From contig NZ_KB890025.1 in the NCBI RefSeq assembly GCF_000372965.1, positions 355,523-419,522 on the forward strand: a stretch of DNA of 64,000 nucleotides, written 5' to 3'. The stretch comes from Hoeflea sp. 108. Its GTDB lineage: Bacteria > Pseudomonadota > Alphaproteobacteria > Rhizobiales > Rhizobiaceae. Below are positions 8,133 through 17,525 of this stretch, piece after piece. Under the pieces are notes generated by a model. That model was not told the origin of the DNA. It saw only the letters and a list, made by a program, of their open reading frames with translations, and did no database searches. How positions within the stretch are numbered: the first letter of the stretch is position 1; each line of letters opens with the position of its first letter. A program made the position numbers and the translations under genes.

Positions 8133-8888
8133 TCAGCTGACGGCGGCGAGCCGCGGCTGGCCCTCGGCGGCCGGAGGCTCGCCACCAAGATAGAGATGGC
8201 GCATGGCCGGGTCGGCCAGCAGATCCGCCGCCTTGCCCTCGATCGCCACCTTGCCGAGGGAAAGCACGTAGGCGCGGTTGGCGACACCGAGCGCCTCGAA
8301 GGCGTTCTGTTCGACCATGACGATGCACATGCCGGTGCGGTCGCGAATCTCGGCGATGGCCGCGAACACCTCATGCATCATCAGCGGCGATAGGCCGGCC
8401 GATGGCTCGTCGAGCAACAGCACGCGCGGATTGGAGATCAGGGCGCGCGCCAGCGACAGGATCTGGCGCTCGCCGCCCGAAAGCGCCGAGGCCTTGCGCT
8501 CCTGCTTGGAGGCGAGCGAGGGGTATTGCGACATCAGTTCGGCATAGCGCGCAGCGCGCTCCGCTGCCGCCATATGGCGGGCGCCGAGCATGATGTTGTC
8601 GGCCACCGTCAGTGTCGAGAACACATTGTCGGTCTGCGGCACGAACCCCATGCGATGGTGGCGCACCTTGTCATGGACGGGCACCGCGCTGACATCGCGG
8701 CCCTCCATCTCGATGCCGCCGCCGCGCGGGCGGACGAAGCCGGCGATGCATTTGAGCAGCGTGGACTTGCCGCAACCATTGGGGCCGAGAATGGTGACGA
8801 TCTCGCCGCCCGACGCGGTCAGGTCGATGCCCTGCAGGATGTCAGGACCATCGCCATAGCCGGCGCGCACATTGTTGACGCGGATCAT
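8133..8888 (-). CDS. livF: Branched-chain amino acid-type ABC transporter ATPase (LivF-like)
   Basis: A 251-residue ATPase with Walker A GPNGCGKST, signature LSGGERQI and Walker B VLLLDEP. The family-typical EPSAGLSP follows. The ATG at 8888 overlaps the livG stop (ATGA), so the two are coupled. It pairs with LivG to drive the LivHM channel. The substrate may not be a branched-chain amino acid: this family also takes amides, urea and aromatic acids. Confidence 0.9.
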   Translation of the reverse strand: MIRVNNVRAGYGDGPDILQGIDLTASGGEIVTILGPNGCGKSTLLKCIAGFVRPRGGGIEMEGRDVSAVPVHDKVRHHRMGFVPQTDNVFSTLTVADNIMLGARHMAAAERAARYAELMSQYPSLASKQERKASALSGGERQILSLARALISNPRVLLLDEPSAGLSPLMMHEVFAAIAEIRDRTGMCIVMVEQNAFEALGVANRAYVLSLGKVAIEGKAADLLADPAMRHLYLGGEPPAAEGQPRLAAVS

Positions 8889-9646
8889 GCCGACACCTTC
8901 TGCCTTGCGACCGACTTTCCGAGATAGGCTTCGACGACACGCTCGTTTTCGGTGAGCTCGCGCGGGGCGCAGTCGGCGATGATTGCGCCGCGATCGAGCA
9001 CGATGCAACGGTCGCACAGTTCGCGGATGAAATGCATGTCGTGTTCGACCACCAGCATGGCGACGCCGCGCCTGTTGAAGGCCTTGAGCAGCTCGACCAT
9101 GCGGCCGCGCAGCTGCGGGTGCACGCCGGCCGTCGGCTCGTCGAGGCACAAGAGCCTCGGCCGGGTGCGTAGGGCAATGGCGATGGAGAGCAGCTTCTTT
9201 TGCCCGCCCGACAGCGAACTCGCCGGCTGATGGGCGACGGCCTTCAGGGCGAACTGCTCGATCAGCTCGTCGGCTTCGGCATCGTCGCTGCCGCGTCCGA
9301 TGAATGCGTCGAGCAGGCCTGCCCCGTCACGCGAGCCGGCACGCAGCACTTCGCGCACCGTCATGCGATGCGGCATCGACGGCAGCTGGAAGGTGCGCAC
9401 CAGGCCCTGGCGGGCGATCTTGTGCGAAGGCTGGCCGCCGATGCTCTTGCCGAGGAACACGATCTCGCCGGCATTCGGCCGGGAGAAGCCCGAGACGATG
9501 TTGAGCAGGGTCGACTTGCCGGAGCCGTTCGGCCCGAGCAGGCCGACGATCTCGTCGGAGCCGATCTGGAAGCGCACATCCGACAGCACATGGTGGGCGC
9601 CGAACGCCTTGGCGATACGCTCGGCCCTGAGCACGGTTTCAGCCAT
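8885..9646 (-). CDS. livG: Branched-chain amino acid-type ABC transporter ATPase (LivG-like)
   Basis: A 253-residue ATPase with Walker A GPNGSGKST, signature LSGGQKKL, Walker B LLCLDEPTAG and the H-loop VVEHDMHFI. It overlaps livM by 8 bases and livF by 4 bases, so the whole transporter is tightly packed. Confidence 0.9.
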   Translation of the reverse strand: MAETVLRAERIAKAFGAHHVLSDVRFQIGSDEIVGLLGPNGSGKSTLLNIVSGFSRPNAGEIVFLGKSIGGQPSHKIARQGLVRTFQLPSMPHRMTVREVLRAGSRDGAGLLDAFIGRGSDDAEADELIEQFALKAVAHQPASSLSGGQKKLLSIAIALRTRPRLLCLDEPTAGVHPQLRGRMVELLKAFNRRGVAMLVVEHDMHFIRELCDRCIVLDRGAIIADCAPRELTENERVVEAYLGKSVARQKVSA

Positions 9647-10532
9647 TGCGCTTCTCCCCCACTCGTTCGGGAATGAGCCCCTGGGTGCGCCACATCAGGA
9701 AGGTGAGCAGGCCGCCGCCGACCAGCGTCAGGCGCATGGCGGCGACATATTCGGAGGGCAGGCCGAGCGCGTCCTTCACGAAGGGCACGAAGGCAAACAG
9801 GAACTGCATCAGGATGGCGCCGACGATGGCGCCGAAATGGTTGCCCGAGCCGCCAATGATGACCATCGCCCAGATCAGGAATGTCTCGGAGCTGACCAGC
9901 TGGTCAGGCCCGACGAAGGTGATGTAGTGGGCGAAGACGAAGCCGGAGGCCGCGGCCATGACGGCCGCGACCATCAGCGTCTGGGTCTTGAGGGCGGAGA
10001 GGTCGTAGCCGAGCGAGGCGGCAAGCTGCGGCTCCTCGCGCATCAGCTTGAGCGCCAGCCCGTAGCGGCTGGTGGTTAGCCGATTGCACAGCCACCAGGC
10101 GACAAAAAGCAGGACGATGCACAGGCCGAGCGTCATCAGCGGACCCAGCGGACGCGGCATGTCGCCGAAGATCAACGGGATGCCGCCGACGCCCTGTGCG
10201 CCGCCGGTCAGCCACGCCTCGTTGTTGGCGAGGATGCGCAGCACCTCGGCGACCGCCAGCGTGGCGATGCCCCAATAGTCGGCGCCGAGGTTGCGGCCGA
10301 GCCTGGCGAAGGCAACGGCGACGACAAGCGCGAAGATCACGCCGAGCGCGATGCCGGCGACCGGGCCGAGCTGGTTGGAGAAGGCGATGGAGGCGCCATA
10401 GGTGCCGCAACCAAACAGGATCACCTGGCCGAAATTGACCAGCCCGCCGAAGCCGACCTGCAGATTGAGGCTGAGTGCGAGCAGCCCGTAGAGGCAGGCC
10501 ATGATCGCGACATGGATGAGGAACTCAAACAC
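9639..10532 (-). CDS. livM: Branched-chain amino acid-type ABC permease (LivM-like)
   Basis: A 297-residue inner-membrane protein with about eight hydrophobic segments. Family motifs include LNLQVGFGGLVNFGQV near the N-terminus and the cytoplasmic coupling loop LKLMREEPQLAASLGYD. It overlaps livH (10525) and livG by 8 bases each. Confidence 0.9.
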   Translation of the reverse strand: MFEFLIHVAIMACLYGLLALSLNLQVGFGGLVNFGQVILFGCGTYGASIAFSNQLGPVAGIALGVIFALVVAVAFARLGRNLGADYWGIATLAVAEVLRILANNEAWLTGGAQGVGGIPLIFGDMPRPLGPLMTLGLCIVLLFVAWWLCNRLTTSRYGLALKLMREEPQLAASLGYDLSALKTQTLMVAAVMAAASGFVFAHYITFVGPDQLVSSETFLIWAMVIIGGSGNHFGAIVGAILMQFLFAFVPFVKDALGLPSEYVAAMRLTLVGGGLLTFLMWRTQGLIPERVGEKRNG

Positions 10533-11418
10533 GCTTCACCTCCGAGACGAACAGGCCGTAGGGCTTGACCAGAAGCACGACGACGAGCAGCAGGAAGGAT
10601 GCGGCCGTTGCATAGGCTGCAGGGATGAAAAGCATGGATTGGCCGAACAGCGGTCCGAAATTGACGTTGGTCACAAGCGTCTCGGCCGAGGCGATGACGA
10701 CAGCGCCGACAGCTGCCCCCAGCGCATTGCCGAGCCCGCCGAGGATGGCTGCGGCGAAGACGGGCAAGAGCATGTCGAGGCCGAGCTGGGCACTCATCTC
10801 ACCCTTCACCGAGAGGCCGATGCCGCCCAGCGCGGCCATGACGCCGGACAGGAAGACGACGGTGTTGGTGACCTTGCGGGTGTCGATGCCGGTGGCGCTG
10901 GCCAGCACCGAATTGGTGGCGGTGGCGCGCATGCAGCGGCCGAGATCTGTGCGGAAGAGGATGAGCGCGAAGGCGCCGATGGCAAGCGCGCTGATGCCGA
11001 CCGAGATCAGCTGATGCTCGGTCAGCCGGGCGCCGAGGAAACGCAACGGTGGATTGATCTCCAGTTCGAAGCGCTGCGGGCGTGGTCCGGCGGTGACCAG
11101 GAAGACGGCGGAAAAAACCATGCTGAGCGCCAGCGAGCCGATCATGGCAATGGCCGAGCCGGCGGTCAGCAGGCGCTCGAAAACGACGACGTTGAGAACG
11201 ACTGCGATGATGCCGACAAGTGCACAGGCAGTGATGGCAGCGACCACGAGAGGCAGCCCGGCCATCTGCAGGCCGAACGCCAGAAGCGCGCCGGTCGTCG
11301 CATATTGCACAAGTGCTACATTGGGAAAGCGGATCAGCGAATAGACGCTGCTCAACCCGATGGCGATCAGCGCCAGGTCGACCGCGCGGATCAGGACGTC
11401 GACGACAAACTGGACCAT
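10525..11418 (-). CDS. livH: Branched-chain amino acid-type ABC permease (LivH-like)
   Basis: A 297-residue inner-membrane permease beginning MVQFVVDVLIRAVDLALIA. The family motif GLGNALGAAVGA lies in the last third. The ATG at 11418 is taken because it fits the family N-terminus; only a weak purine-rich AGAAAAGAG precedes it. An upstream in-frame ATG at 11493 would add a hydrophilic arginine-rich extension with no homology value. It forms the channel with LivM. Confidence 0.88.
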   Translation of the reverse strand: MVQFVVDVLIRAVDLALIAIGLSSVYSLIRFPNVALVQYATTGALLAFGLQMAGLPLVVAAITACALVGIIAVVLNVVVFERLLTAGSAIAMIGSLALSMVFSAVFLVTAGPRPQRFELEINPPLRFLGARLTEHQLISVGISALAIGAFALILFRTDLGRCMRATATNSVLASATGIDTRKVTNTVVFLSGVMAALGGIGLSVKGEMSAQLGLDMLLPVFAAAILGGLGNALGAAVGAVVIASAETLVTNVNFGPLFGQSMLFIPAAYATAASFLLLVVVLLVKPYGLFVSEVKRV

Positions 11419-11487
11419 GCTCTTTTCTCGTAAGGGTAAGTCGGTGCAGCCGCGGGTGGCGGCTGCAAAAGGGCAGGCCCGGCGCCT

Positions 11488-11534
11488 GTGCATGAACCCG
11501 AAAATCGGAACCGATTTTCGGAAAGATCATGCAC
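11488..11534. repeat. Nested dispersed palindrome (rhizobial type)
   Basis: The outer arms GTGCATGA and TCATGCAC enclose the inner arms CCGAAAATCGG and CCGATTTTCGG, separated by AA. I recognise this element from many Mesorhizobium intergenic regions. It lies between livH and the binding-protein gene on the same strand. It may lower livHMGF expression relative to the binding protein by forming a hairpin in the mRNA. Confidence 0.7.
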
Positions 11535-11616
11535 TTTTTCCAAGCGATACAGCGTCCCTTGCGCGTCCTTGAGGACCGCGGCGCTGTAGGTGCCGGCCTG
11601 CCCTAGAGACAGAGCG

Positions 11617-12708
11617 TCAGCGCTGCTGGACGCCGTCCTCGATCTTCAGCTTGAGATAGGGTTGGTTGGAACGCTGGCGGTCGGCGTCGAAGGTGATGTC
11701 GCCGGTAGCGCCCTTGTAGCCGTTGCCGATTTCCTTCAGGGCCGCGGTGATCGCCTTGGGGTCGGCCGAGCCGGCCTTGTCGATGGCAGCGGCGGCCATC
11801 ATCACGGCATCGTAGCCATAGCCGTTGAAGCTGGTCTTGAAGGGCTCGCTGTACTTGGTCTTGTAGGCGGCCTCATAGGCAGCGCCATCAGGGCCGATGT
11901 AGTTGAGGTCGAGACCGTATTGTCCCTGCACGAACTTGGGATCGGCATCCGTGGTGCACATCGACAGGTAGATGGCGTACCACGGCGTCGCATTGAGGCC
12001 GAGCTCGAAGGACTCGCGATTGATGGTCGCGGCTTCCTTGCCATAGGCCGAGTAGACATAGACGTCGGGTGCGCCGCGCTCCATCTGCTGCAGCTCGCGG
12101 CGGTAGGTGGTCTGGCCCTCGGTGTACATGACGGTGGAGACGACCTCGCCGCCAAGCGCTGCAAAGGCCTTCTGGAACTGTTCGGCCACGCCCTGGCCAT
12201 AGGCGTTGTTCGGCACGATCACCGCCGCCTTCTTCCACTTGTTGTCGACCACGTCCTGGGCGGCGAAGCCCGAGGAAACGTTGTCGAGGCCGATGAGCGA
12301 GAACGAGCCGTCGCCCAGCGCACGGATCTTGCCGCTGGAGGAGCCGATGTTGAGATGCACGCGGCCTTCCTGCACCAGGTACTGGCCGACCGGAATGGTG
12401 ATGCCCGAGGAGTATTCACCGATCACCACCGGCACCTTGTCGACGGTCACCAGCTTCTTGGCGGCGTCGAGCGCGGATGGTGCGCGGCCGCCTGAATCCT
12501 CGACGATGACGCGCAGCTTCTGGCCGCCGAGCACGCCGCCCTTTTCATTGATCTGGTCGACCGCCAGTTCGATGCCGCGGCGCTGGTCGTCGCCGAGCGT
12601 GGCGCTGGCGCCCGACAGCGGCAGGACAGCGCCGAGCACCACTTCCTGGGCCAATGCGGGCATGCTGGTCAGGGCAAGACAGGCGGCAGCCAATAGGGCT
12701 TTGTGCAT
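11617..12708 (-). CDS. Liv-type periplasmic substrate-binding protein
   Basis: A 363-residue binding protein of the Leu/Ile/Val receptor family. The N-terminus MHKALLAAACLALTSM is a signal peptide ending near LAQEVVLGA. The mature part opens with GAVLPLSGASATLGDDQRRG and contains VIVEDSGG, both typical. The ATG at 12708 has GGAG 6 bases upstream; ATGs at 12714 and 12720 are in frame but poorly spaced. It is the first gene of the Liv operon and is separated from livH by 200 bases including a palindrome. Confidence 0.88.
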   Translation of the reverse strand: MHKALLAAACLALTSMPALAQEVVLGAVLPLSGASATLGDDQRRGIELAVDQINEKGGVLGGQKLRVIVEDSGGRAPSALDAAKKLVTVDKVPVVIGEYSSGITIPVGQYLVQEGRVHLNIGSSSGKIRALGDGSFSLIGLDNVSSGFAAQDVVDNKWKKAAVIVPNNAYGQGVAEQFQKAFAALGGEVVSTVMYTEGQTTYRRELQQMERGAPDVYVYSAYGKEAATINRESFELGLNATPWYAIYLSMCTTDADPKFVQGQYGLDLNYIGPDGAAYEAAYKTKYSEPFKTSFNGYGYDAVMMAAAAIDKAGSADPKAITAALKEIGNGYKGATGDITFDADRQRSNQPYLKLKIEDGVQQR

Positions 12709-12794
12709 TTTCATCTCCATTGTTTCGTTGTCGGCCGGGCCGCTACGTGGCGCCCGGTCCCCTCTTATCGACGATATGTAGACACAGAACTTTT

Positions 12795-12811
12795 CATAAG
12801 TGAATACACAT
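12795..12811. promoter_or_regulatory. Shared upstream motif 2, copy A
   Basis: On the minus strand this reads ATGTGTATTCACTTATG. It matches 14 of 17 positions of ATGTGTATACAGTAATG at 16641-16657. It lies about 90 bases before the binding-protein start. It resembles the TGTATACA-like sites of GntR-family regulators, but the binding protein is unknown. The rest of the gap 12709-13079 shows only a short GGTGCGCC direct repeat near 12907-12935 and no gene. Confidence 0.45.
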
Positions 12812-13079
12812 AATGATGCACTTGTGAGTTTTGTGAAGGCGGCCGGCGGATTCCTTGAAATTCTATGGTGTCGGTGCTGGAAGTAGGAGCAGGTCAGCGT
12901 CTGCCTGGGTGCGCCTTTTTCGGTGCGCCAAGACAGCACTGTGTGCTTGTTGTCCGGGTGGAGGTATTGGGCCAGATCGCCCCTGCTAACGCCGGGCGCA
13001 GAGATGCACGAGGCTCTGCCTGCCACACGTTTTGCGGGGAGGAAGCTGCCGGCCGCCCTCCCCTCACCGCTCCCGTCAC

Positions 13080-16000
13080 CTACTCGGCGGCGATCGGCAG
13101 GGATTGTTGTGACGCAATCTGGGTCAGTTGAACCCATCTGGCCCGTGCTTTTTCGATGCTGCGCTCCTTGACGGGACCGTAGCCGCGGATCTCCTCCGGC
13201 ACCTCGGCGATGGCGAGAGCCGTCGCGTGGCTCGCCGGTGTCAGGCTCGCAAGCGCTGCCTCGACAAGGCTGCGGTATTCGCCGACCAGGGCACGCTCGG
13301 TACGACGCTCGGCGCTGTAGCCGAACGGATCGAGGGCAGTTCCGCGCAGCCGCTTGAATTTCGCCAGCACGCCGAAGGCATTCATCATCCAGGGCCCGAA
13401 CGTCATCTTGGCGGGTTCGCCGGTGTTGGGGTCTTTCCTGGCCAGCAGCGGCGGCGACAGGTGGAAGGTCATCTTGCCCTCACCGTCGAAGGTTTCGGTG
13501 AGTTGCTTGCGGAAGGTCCCGTCGGAATAGAGCCGCGCCACCTCATACTCGTCCTTGTAGGCCATCAACTTGAACAGATGACGGGCGACGGCCTCGGACA
13601 GTTTGCCCTCTGCGCCCATCACCGCCTTTTCGCGAGCCCGCGCCCGGTCGACGAAATCCAGATAGGCCTGGGCATAGCGGCGGTTCTGGTAGGCGGTGAG
13701 GAAGTTGATGCGCCGCGCCACCGTCTCGTCGAGTGATTGCGAGGCGACACGGTGGCCGAGCGGCGAGTTGGCCTGGGCCCTGGGCAGCAGGGCGTCGACG
13801 GCCTGTCGGTCGGCTGCGGCGAGCCGGCCGAGGCGGAACGCGGTGCGGTTCATCTCGACAGCAGCACCGTTGAGCTCGAGCGCCTTGTCGATGCTTGTCG
13901 ACGCCAGCGGGATCAACCCGCGCTGCCAGGCGTATCCGACCATGAACAGATTGGTGCCGATGGAATCGCCTAGAAGCTGCGTCGCGATCTGGGTGGCGGC
14001 GACGGTCTCGACCTGGTCCGCGCCGGCGACCTCCTTGACCACTCCCGCGAGCCCCAGGCCCTGGACGCGGAAATTGGGGTCGCGGATGAAGGCGCCGGTG
14101 ATCGTCTCCTCTGAATTGAGCAGCACACGCGTCTTTCCATTGGCAATGGCACCGAGCGCTTCCTTGCCGGCGGCGACGACGAGGTCGCAGCCGAGCACGA
14201 CGTCGGCCGACCGCGACGAGATGCGCACCGCGTGCAAGTCGTCGGGCGTCGGCGCAAAGCGCAGGTGCGTCGTCACCGGTCCGCCCTTCTGCGCCATGCC
14301 GGCCATGTCGAGCGTCGAGCAGCCCTTGCCCTCGAGATGGGCGGCCATGGCGAGGATCGCGCCGATGGTGATGACGCCGGTGCCGCCGACGCCGGTGACC
14401 AGCATGTTCCACGGGCCTTCAAGGACGAAGGGCGCGGGTTCAGCGATCGGCCTAGCCGCGACCGTCTTCGGATCGACATTTCTCGGCTTGCGCGGCCTCA
14501 CGCCCTCGACGGTGACGAAGGAAGGACAAAAACCCTTCACGCAGGAAAAATCCTCGTTGCAGGAGGATTGGTCGATGCGACGCCTGCGCCCGAACTCGGT
14601 GTCGACAGGCGTGACCGACAGGCAGTTCGATTTCTTTGAGCAATCGCCGCAGCCTTCGCAAACCAGTTCGTTGATGATGACGCGGCGCTCGACACGCGGC
14701 TTGGGGTCGCGCTTGCGGCGTCGGCGCTTTTCGGCAGCGCAAGTCTGGTCGTAGACGATGCCCGACACGCCCTCGACCTCGCGCAATTCGCGCTGCACGG
14801 CATCGAGTTCGTCGCGGTGGTGGATCGAGACATTGGCCGCGAACGGCTCCTGCCCCTGGTACTTCTCGATGTCGTCGGAGACGACGGCAATGCGCTCGAC
14901 GCCCTCGGAGCGAAGCTGGTGGGTGATGCGCTGCGGGTTGAGGGTGCCGTCATGGCGCTGGCCGCCGGTCATCGCCGTCGCGTCGTTAAACAGGATTTTA
15001 TAGGTGATGTTGACCCTGGCTGCGACCGCTGCACGGATGGCGAGCAGGCCGGAGTGGAAATAGGTGCCGTCGCCGAGGTTCTGGAAGACATGGCGGGTCG
15101 GCACGTAAGGTGCCTGGCCGATCCAGTTGGCCCCCTCCCCTCCCATATGCGTGTAGGTCGCGGTGTTACGCTCCATCGCCTGCGACATCCAGTGGCAGCC
15201 GATGCCGGCAAGCGCCCGGCTGCCGTCGGGCACGCGCGTAGAAGTGTTGTGTGGGCAGCCCGAGCAGAAATAGGGTGTGCGCTGCACAGGCGCGAGGCTG
15301 GCAAGCTTGGCGCCGTCGACATCGGCCAGCCGGCCGATGCGCTCGACCAGGTCGCGATCTTCGAGCCAGGGCAGGATGCGAGCGGCAATGGCGCGGGCGA
15401 TCTGGATGGCGGTGAGATCGTCATGAGCCGGCAAAACGATACGGTTCTCGCCGTCGCGCTTGCCAAAGATGCGTGGCCGCCGGTCGGCCGGCATGTTGTA
15501 GAGGATGTCCTTGACCTGGCCCTCGAGCAGCGGCCGCTTTTCCTCGACGATCAGAAGCTCCTCCAGCCCTGCCGCAAAGGCTGCAATGCCTTCTGGCTCG
15601 AGCGGCCAGACCATGCCGACCTTGTAGACCGACAGGCCGAGCTCGATGGCGCGTTTTTCGGAGATGCCGAGTTCGTCGAGCGCCTGGCGCACGTCGAGAT
15701 AGGACTTGCCGGTCGTGACGATGCCGAGCCGGCGGCGCGGGCCGCCGATTGCGACACGGTCGAGCCGGTTGCTCCTGGCAAAGGCCAGTGCGGCCGGCAG
15801 CTTGAAATTGTGCAGCCGTCGCTCCTGCTCCTGCGGGCTGTCGGGCCAGCGAATGGAGAGCCCGTCAGCGGGCATGTCGAAATCGCCAGGTATGGTGAAG
15901 GCGAGGCGCTCGCTGGCAACAACGATCGAGGCGGACGAGTCGACCGTCTCGGCGATCAGCTTGAGCGCCGTCCAGCAGCCTGAATAGCGCGACAGCGCCC

Positions 16001-16559
16001 AGCCATAGAGGCCATAGTCGAGGATCTCCTGCACGCCGGCAGGATTGAGCACCGGGATCATCGCGTCCATCAGCGCATATTCGCTCTGGTGCGAGGTGGT
16101 CGAAGATTTGCAGGTGTGGTCGTCGCCGGCAAGCAACAGCACGCCACCATGCGGGGCCGAGCCGGCGAGATTGCCATGCCGGAAGGCATCGCCCGAGCGG
16201 TCGACACCCGGCCCCTTGCCGTACCACATGGAAAAGACGCCCTGCTTGTTGGCCTTTTCGAGCAGGTTGATCTGTTGGGTACCGAGCACCGCCGTTGCGG
16301 CAATATCTTCATTGAGCCCGGTCTGGAAGCGAATGTCGGCGGACGCCGCGAATTTGCGCGCCTGCCCGAATGCCTGGTCGATGCCGCCGAGCGGCGAGCC
16401 GCGATAGCCGGTGACGAAGCCGGCCGTATCGAGGCCGGTGGCGCGATCACGCCAGCGCTGCACCATCGGCAGGCGCACCAGCGCCTGGGTGCCGGTGACG
16501 AAGATGCGCCCGTCTTCCAGCAGATACTTGTCGTCGAGCGATACTGCTGGAAGGGCCAT
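13080..16559 (-). CDS. Indolepyruvate:ferredoxin oxidoreductase-like fused enzyme
   Basis: A 1159-residue fusion of the alpha, ferredoxin and gamma parts seen in aerobic proteobacterial IOR-type enzymes. The N-terminus carries the pyruvate-ferredoxin-oxidoreductase alpha domain (GFVTGYRGSPLGGID). A ThDP-binding region follows (GIGCHWMS, ILFNDATAMTGGQ). A cysteine cluster (CEGCGDCSKKSNC and CNEDFSCVKGFC) ligates an Fe-S cluster near residues 620-680. The gamma domain follows (TGVGGTGVITIG). The ATG at 16559 has AGGAG upstream. It oxidatively decarboxylates an aryl or branched 2-oxo acid to an acyl-CoA. It is monocistronic here, and its promoter shares a motif with the Liv transporter. Confidence 0.9.
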   Translation of the reverse strand: MALPAVSLDDKYLLEDGRIFVTGTQALVRLPMVQRWRDRATGLDTAGFVTGYRGSPLGGIDQAFGQARKFAASADIRFQTGLNEDIAATAVLGTQQINLLEKANKQGVFSMWYGKGPGVDRSGDAFRHGNLAGSAPHGGVLLLAGDDHTCKSSTTSHQSEYALMDAMIPVLNPAGVQEILDYGLYGWALSRYSGCWTALKLIAETVDSSASIVVASERLAFTIPGDFDMPADGLSIRWPDSPQEQERRLHNFKLPAALAFARSNRLDRVAIGGPRRRLGIVTTGKSYLDVRQALDELGISEKRAIELGLSVYKVGMVWPLEPEGIAAFAAGLEELLIVEEKRPLLEGQVKDILYNMPADRRPRIFGKRDGENRIVLPAHDDLTAIQIARAIAARILPWLEDRDLVERIGRLADVDGAKLASLAPVQRTPYFCSGCPHNTSTRVPDGSRALAGIGCHWMSQAMERNTATYTHMGGEGANWIGQAPYVPTRHVFQNLGDGTYFHSGLLAIRAAVAARVNITYKILFNDATAMTGGQRHDGTLNPQRITHQLRSEGVERIAVVSDDIEKYQGQEPFAANVSIHHRDELDAVQRELREVEGVSGIVYDQTCAAEKRRRRKRDPKPRVERRVIINELVCEGCGDCSKKSNCLSVTPVDTEFGRRRRIDQSSCNEDFSCVKGFCPSFVTVEGVRPRKPRNVDPKTVAARPIAEPAPFVLEGPWNMLVTGVGGTGVITIGAILAMAAHLEGKGCSTLDMAGMAQKGGPVTTHLRFAPTPDDLHAVRISSRSADVVLGCDLVVAAGKEALGAIANGKTRVLLNSEETITGAFIRDPNFRVQGLGLAGVVKEVAGADQVETVAATQIATQLLGDSIGTNLFMVGYAWQRGLIPLASTSIDKALELNGAAVEMNRTAFRLGRLAAADRQAVDALLPRAQANSPLGHRVASQSLDETVARRINFLTAYQNRRYAQAYLDFVDRARAREKAVMGAEGKLSEAVARHLFKLMAYKDEYEVARLYSDGTFRKQLTETFDGEGKMTFHLSPPLLARKDPNTGEPAKMTFGPWMMNAFGVLAKFKRLRGTALDPFGYSAERRTERALVGEYRSLVEAALASLTPASHATALAIAEVPEEIRGYGPVKERSIEKARARWVQLTQIASQQSLPIAAE

Positions 16560-16640
16560 GCCGATCTCCTGAGGCTGTTGTCGCTGCCCGGCATACCGGA
16601 GCGACGCAGACGAACGTCGAAGTCTGTTCTTATGTAAATC

Positions 16641-16657
16641 CATTACTGTATACACAT
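16641..16657. promoter_or_regulatory. Shared upstream motif 2, copy B
   Basis: ATGTGTATACAGTAATG on the minus strand, about 85 bases before the start of the IOR-like gene. See the copy at 12795-12811. The remainder of the gap 16560-16906 holds no gene or repeat I can support. Confidence 0.45.
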
Positions 16658-16906
16658 TCGGACGTCAAGATCGGGAACACTCGGCTCCGGGCATCGACGC
16701 GGGGTGCGTCGCCAACGAGGCGTTGCAACGGTTTTGTGAAACACAGAGGTCAGACGGCTGACGTTTCGCCGCGAAATCCGATGCCATTTCGGAAAGCGCG
16801 CAGGTTGGAGCGTTCGTCCGACGCTCCAAGATTTGCCCGCTGGCCGGCCCGCTTATTCTGTTACGACCAGGTGGTTCACGCAGTATGCGCGGCGCTTGTC
16901 GTGTCG

Positions 16907-17479
16907 TTATCGGCCTTGGCCGACAGGCCTTGCCGGTGCACCCACCACAGTTGTGGAAGCGGCGACATCGTGAAGCACGACGGAGTTGGCGCCGATGCGC
17001 GCGTGGTCGCCGATCCTGACGCCGCCCAGAATCTTGGCGCCGGCGCCTATGTCGACATGGTCGCCGACCCACGGCACATCAGGATTGTCTCGTATGCCGA
17101 GCGTCACCTGCTGGAAGATCATGCAGTTTACGCCGATTCGGACCTCGGGATGAATGACGATGCCGTTGGGATGGGGCATGAGAAGCCCGCCGCCCAGCTG
17201 CGTGTTCAACGGGATCTCGGCACCCGTGACTATAGACCAGAAGTGGTGTCGCAGCACCGCCAGTCGCCGCACCAGCCCGGCCAGCAAGCCGCCGGATGAT
17301 CTGGCGTGCTGGTAGGCGCGGATGCTGGCCAGAAGCGAACGGGACGGGTCCCATTGCCAGAAGGACTTTTTCTCGCGCGTCCAATCCGGCTGCATCGGGG
17401 CCTCCGATGGCAAGCGGTCCCCCAGTTCCTTCGCCTCAGCCAATGTCGACTCCACCCCAGCCTGTCCTGCCGCCAGCAT
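16907..17479 (-). CDS. Short serine O-acetyltransferase (CysE-like)
   Basis: A 190-residue left-handed beta-helix acetyltransferase. The hexapeptide-repeat region runs from IPLNTQLGGGLLMPHP to VVGAPARPVG. The catalytic His appears in GLLMPHPNGIVIHP, and the IGDHARIGANSVVL coil is typical of serine acetyltransferases. It is shorter than the usual 260-270 residues because the N-terminal helical domain is reduced. The ATG at 17479 is chosen because upstream starts would lie inside the preceding AcuI-like gene; the ribosome binding site is weak. It may make O-acetylserine or acetylate another small hydroxyl substrate. Confidence 0.75.
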   Translation of the reverse strand: MLAAGQAGVESTLAEAKELGDRLPSEAPMQPDWTREKKSFWQWDPSRSLLASIRAYQHARSSGGLLAGLVRRLAVLRHHFWSIVTGAEIPLNTQLGGGLLMPHPNGIVIHPEVRIGVNCMIFQQVTLGIRDNPDVPWVGDHVDIGAGAKILGGVRIGDHARIGANSVVLHDVAASTTVVGAPARPVGQGR

Positions 17480-17525
17480 GACAGATATGGCCGCTCCATC
17501 AAGCGGGGCGTGAGGCCCCTCCCCG

